A stretch of DNA of 7,141 nucleotides. Source: an uncultured Collinsella sp. (GTDB lineage: Bacteria; Actinomycetota; Coriobacteriia; Coriobacteriales; Coriobacteriaceae). A program made the position numbers and the translations under genes. Numbering within the stretch: position 1 is the stretch's first letter; each line of letters opens with the position of its first letter. The stretch spans positions 1-7,141 of the forward strand of contig URWZ01000079.1 in assembly GCA_900551625.1 (NCBI GenBank), given 5' to 3'. Shown piece by piece: positions 5,583 through 7,141 of the stretch. Under the pieces are notes generated by a model. The model was not told the origin of the DNA. It searched no databases and saw nothing but the letters and a program-made list of their open reading frames with translations.

Positions 5583-5916
5583 TGCTGGCGATGAGGTCGT
5601 TGGCTTTGGAGGCAATGACGTTGTTGATGTCGGCCTGCAGCTCCTCGTAGACCGCTATGGCTCGCTCGCCGGCGGGGGTGAGCGTGGATCCGCGGGCGCC
5701 GTCGCGCTCGATGAGCTTGCAGCCCAGCTGGCCTTCGGCCTCGTTCACAATGCGCCAGGCCTTGGAATATGCCATGCCCATGCTCTTGGCGGCACGGTTG
5801 AGCGAGTGCTCGCGGGCGATACCTTGCAGCAGCAAGACGCAGCCGTGGCCGAAGACGCCCGGCAGATCCTTGTCGCACGCTTGAATGACCAGCTTTGCCG
5901 TCGTCTTGTACTCCAT
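5572..5916 (-). CDS. Stand-alone ModE-type winged helix-turn-helix DNA-binding protein
   Basis: This 114-residue protein resembles only the N-terminal DNA-binding half of ModE (LysR-like winged helix). The helix-turn-helix is at about residues 38-61 (SLNRAAKSMGMAYSKAWRIV, the A-A...MGM.Y..AW pattern of the family). The wing is at about 67-80 (KLIERDGARGSTLTP), and a C-terminal helix (about 81-110) would serve for dimerisation. No molybdate-binding (TOBE/Mop) domain follows, so a metal-sensing role cannot be assumed. I chose ATG 5916; GTG 5925 is three codons upstream in frame. The ribosome binding site is ambiguous: GGGGAG (complement of 5928-5933) lies 11 bases from the ATG but only two from the GTG. 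The gene converges on the PLP-fold gene with an 11-bp 3' overlap and diverges from the IMP dehydrogenase gene. Its targets are unknown; autoregulation or control of the divergent region is possible. Family call is firm, function is not. Confidence 0.85.
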   Translation of the reverse strand: MEYKTTAKLVIQACDKDLPGVFGHGCVLLLQGIAREHSLNRAAKSMGMAYSKAWRIVNEAEGQLGCKLIERDGARGSTLTPAGERAIAVYEELQADINNVIASKANDLIASIKE

Positions 5917-5941
5917 GTGCTCCACGTCTCCCCGCTAAAGT

Positions 5942-5956
5942 GTTTGCTGGGCAAAC
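5942..5956. repeat. Perfect inverted repeat upstream of the ModE-type gene
   Basis: GTTTGC (5942-5947) and GCAAAC (5951-5956) flank TGG, 25 bases upstream of the minus-strand ATG at 5916. Its position suits an operator or a 5' leader hairpin for the winged-helix gene. It does not resemble the E. coli ModE site. A 6-bp repeat can arise by chance. Confidence 0.4.
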
Positions 5957-6000
5957 GCAAAGCCTGCGTCAAACCCTCATGTGCTCTTCTTAAATCATGC

Positions 6001-6006
6001 ATTGTA
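6001..6006 (-). promoter_or_regulatory. Candidate -10 box for the ModE-type gene (minus strand)
   Basis: Read on the minus strand this is TACAAT, a five-of-six -10 match. No good -35 lies 16-18 bp upstream on that strand. A TTGACG occurs further downstream (complement of 5964-5975 region) but lacks a matching -10. The start point would be near 5994, giving a leader of about 80 nt. Confidence 0.3.
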
Positions 6007-6030
6007 GCAGTCAAAGTGCGTTAAGATACT
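6002..6030 (+). promoter_or_regulatory. Candidate promoter of the IMP dehydrogenase gene
   Basis: TTGTAG (6002-6007) and GATACT (6025-6030) are separated by 17 bp; an overlapping alternative -10 is TAAGAT (6022-6027). Neither is a strong consensus match. Transcription would start near 6034-6037, leaving a 5' leader of about 75 nt. The -35 overlaps the minus-strand -10 candidate, so the two divergent promoters would compete. Confidence 0.4.
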
Positions 6031-6039
6031 TCCCCAGTA

Positions 6040-6082
6040 TTGGGCGCCCAAGGTTGGGCTGGGTCCTACGAGGCCTGCAGCC
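6040..6082 (+). other. Structured 5' leader of the IMP dehydrogenase gene
   Basis: TTGGGC occurs at 6040-6045 and 6054-6059 with its inverse GCCCAA between them at 6046-6051, so the middle copy can pair with either flank. Further on, GGCTG..CCT (6057-6067) can pair with AGGCC..CAGCC (6071-6082) in a ten-pair stem with a bulge, an internal mismatch and the loop ACG. The second TTGGGC copy is shared by both structures, so they are mutually exclusive. I recognise no known riboswitch class, and there is no U-tract, so any control would be at translation or by a DNA-binding protein. The remaining intergenic sequence, 5957-6000 and 6083-6098, shows nothing further I can support. Confidence 0.4.
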
Positions 6083-6109
6083 GACCGGTCGCATGGAAAA
6101 AGGAGAAAC

Positions 6110-7141
6110 ATGGCTACGTTCTTTCCCGGTGAGTCCCACACGTTTTCGGAGTATCTGCTGGTCCCTGGTTACTCGTCCTCGCAGTGCATCCCCAACAACG
6201 TCTCTCTTAAGACGCCGCTAACCCGCTTTAAGCGCGGTGAGAAGCCGGCAATCACCCTGAACATCCCCATGGTTTCCGCCATCATGCAGTCCGTCTCGGG
6301 CGTCGACATGGGTGTCGCGCTCGCTACCGAGGGTGGCCTGTCCTTCATTTACGGTTCCCAGAGCGCCGAGTCCGAGGCCGCTATGGTCAAGGCCGTCAAG
6401 GATCACAAGGCTGGCTTCGTTCAGTCCGATTCCACACTGACCCCCGACATGACCATGGAGCAGGTCATCGAGCTCAAGGAGAAGACCGGTCACTCCACCA
6501 TGCCGGTCACCGACGACGGCACTCCCAAGGGTAAGCTCCTGGGCATCGTCACCAGCCGTGACTATCGCCCCAGCCGCGATGACCACCAGACGAAGGTCTC
6601 CGAGTTCATGACCCCGCGTGAGCAGCTCATCGTGGGCGACAAGAACATCAGCCTCAAGGTTGCCAACGACGTCATCTGGGACAACAAGCTCAACGCCTTG
6701 CCCATCGTCGACGACTACGATCACCTGATGGGCATCGTCTTCCGCAAGGACTACGACAGCCACAAGACCAACCCCAACGAGCTGCTCGACGGCGACAAGC
6801 GCTACATGGTCGGTGCCGGTATCAACACCCGCGACTATGCCGAGCGCGTGCCGCTGCTCATCGAGGCCGGCGCCGACGTCCTGTGCATCGACTCTTCCGA
6901 GGGCTTCAGCGAGTGGCAGAAGCGCACCATCGAGTGGATCCGCGCCAACTACGGCGAGGACGTCAAGGTCGGTGCCGGTAACGTCGTCGACGCCGAGGGC
7001 TTCCGCTTCCTGGCAGACTGCGGCGCTGACTTCATCAAGGTCGGTATCGGCGGCGGTTCCATCTGCATTACCCGCGAGACCAAGGGCATCGGCCGTGGCC
7101 AGGCCACCGCGCTGATCGACGTCTGCCGTGCTCGCGACGAG
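6110..7141 (+). CDS. guaB: IMP dehydrogenase (3' truncated by window edge)
   Basis: IMP dehydrogenase oxidises IMP to XMP with NAD+, the committed step of guanine nucleotide synthesis, in the cytoplasm. The 344 residues present cover about two thirds of the enzyme. The first part of the TIM barrel includes [10 protein letters not shown] (53-62). A pair of CBS domains is inserted at about 105-220. The NAD-site [12 protein letters not shown] follows (259-270, Asp261), then the catalytic loop [12 protein letters not shown] (312-323) with catalytic Cys319. This [10 protein letters not shown] form, rather than the common bacterial GPGSICTTR, is that of the Tritrichomonas foetus clade, in which the catalytic cysteine is also numbered 319. 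The mobile flap and its Arg-Tyr dyad lie beyond the window. ATG 6110 follows AAAGGAG (6099-6105) at four bases. Codon bias is very strong (AAC, GTC, GAC, AAG), as expected for a highly expressed housekeeping gene. Confidence 0.97.
   Translation, partial: MATFFPGESHTFSEYLLVPGYSSSQCIPNNVSLKTPLTRFKRGEKPAITLNIPMVSAIMQSVSGVDMGVALATEGGLSFIYGSQSAESEAAMVKAVKDHKAGFVQSDSTLTPDMTMEQVIELKEKTGHSTMPVTDDGTPKGKLLGIVTSRDYRPSRDDHQTKVSEFMTPREQLIVGDKNISLKVANDVIWDNKLNALPIVDDYDHLMGIVFRKDYDSHKTNPNELLDGDKRYMVGAGINTRDYAERVPLLIEAGADVLCIDSSEGFSEWQKRTIEWIRANYGEDVKVGAGNVVDAEGFRFLADCGADFIKVGIGGGSICITRETKGIGRGQATALIDVCRARDE

Noticed and set aside
5997..6002. ATGCAT palindrome in the divergent intergenic region as a regulator site
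   Set aside because: A 6-bp palindrome is too short and unrepeated to support a call.
1..7141. Mobile element, phage, toxin-antitoxin or CRISPR-like system
   Set aside because: No transposase, integrase, terminal inverted repeats, attachment-site duplications or regularly spaced repeats were found. All genes fit a chromosomal metabolic region.

Overview
The window looks like chromosomal DNA from a high-GC Gram-positive gut bacterium, most likely a Coriobacteriia member close to Collinsella. This is inferred from the G/C-rich third positions, the strong AGGAG-type ribosome binding sites, the closely packed genes and the gene repertoire. No direct taxonomic marker is present. I see no tRNA, rRNA, CRISPR array, insertion sequence or phage gene.

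Layout. Positions 1-207 hold the 3' end of a gene for a probable DUF4956-type membrane protein. Positions 218-4559 form a compact sucrose-utilisation locus: a LacI-family repressor (280-1260), a sucrose-type PTS permease with fused IIB and IIC domains (1445-2845) and an intracellular GH32 sucrose-6-phosphate hydrolase (2940-4481), closed by a textbook 13-bp-stem terminator (4520-4559). Three 14-bp LacI-type operators are visible. One lies between the repressor's own -10 box and its start codon, and two near-identical copies lie in front of the permease gene. The repressor therefore probably controls both itself and the permease-hydrolase pair. The permease takes up and phosphorylates sucrose, and the hydrolase splits the product into glucose-6-phosphate and fructose. 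No IIA domain is encoded here, so a IIA protein from elsewhere must supply the phosphate.

Positions 4578-5582 hold an intact ORF from the Cys/Met-metabolism PLP enzyme family (the cystathionine gamma-synthase/lyase fold). It lacks the first ~50 residues of the family and, by eye, has lost most PLP-pocket residues including the Schiff-base lysine. It looks like a pseudoenzyme. Its 3' end overlaps by 11 bp the 3' end of a convergent gene (5572-5916, minus strand) encoding a stand-alone ModE-type winged-helix DNA-binding protein with no molybdate-binding domain.

Positions 5917-6109 are a divergent intergenic region with overlapping promoter-like elements, a short inverted repeat and a structured leader. 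It leads into an IMP dehydrogenase gene (6110 to the window end, truncated). That enzyme carries the [10 protein letters not shown] active-site signature of the clade that includes the Tritrichomonas foetus enzyme.

The most noteworthy observations are the apparent loss of the catalytic lysine in the PLP-fold protein, the self-consistent three-operator LacI circuit, and the terminator sitting between a -10-like box and the ribosome binding site of the PLP-fold gene.
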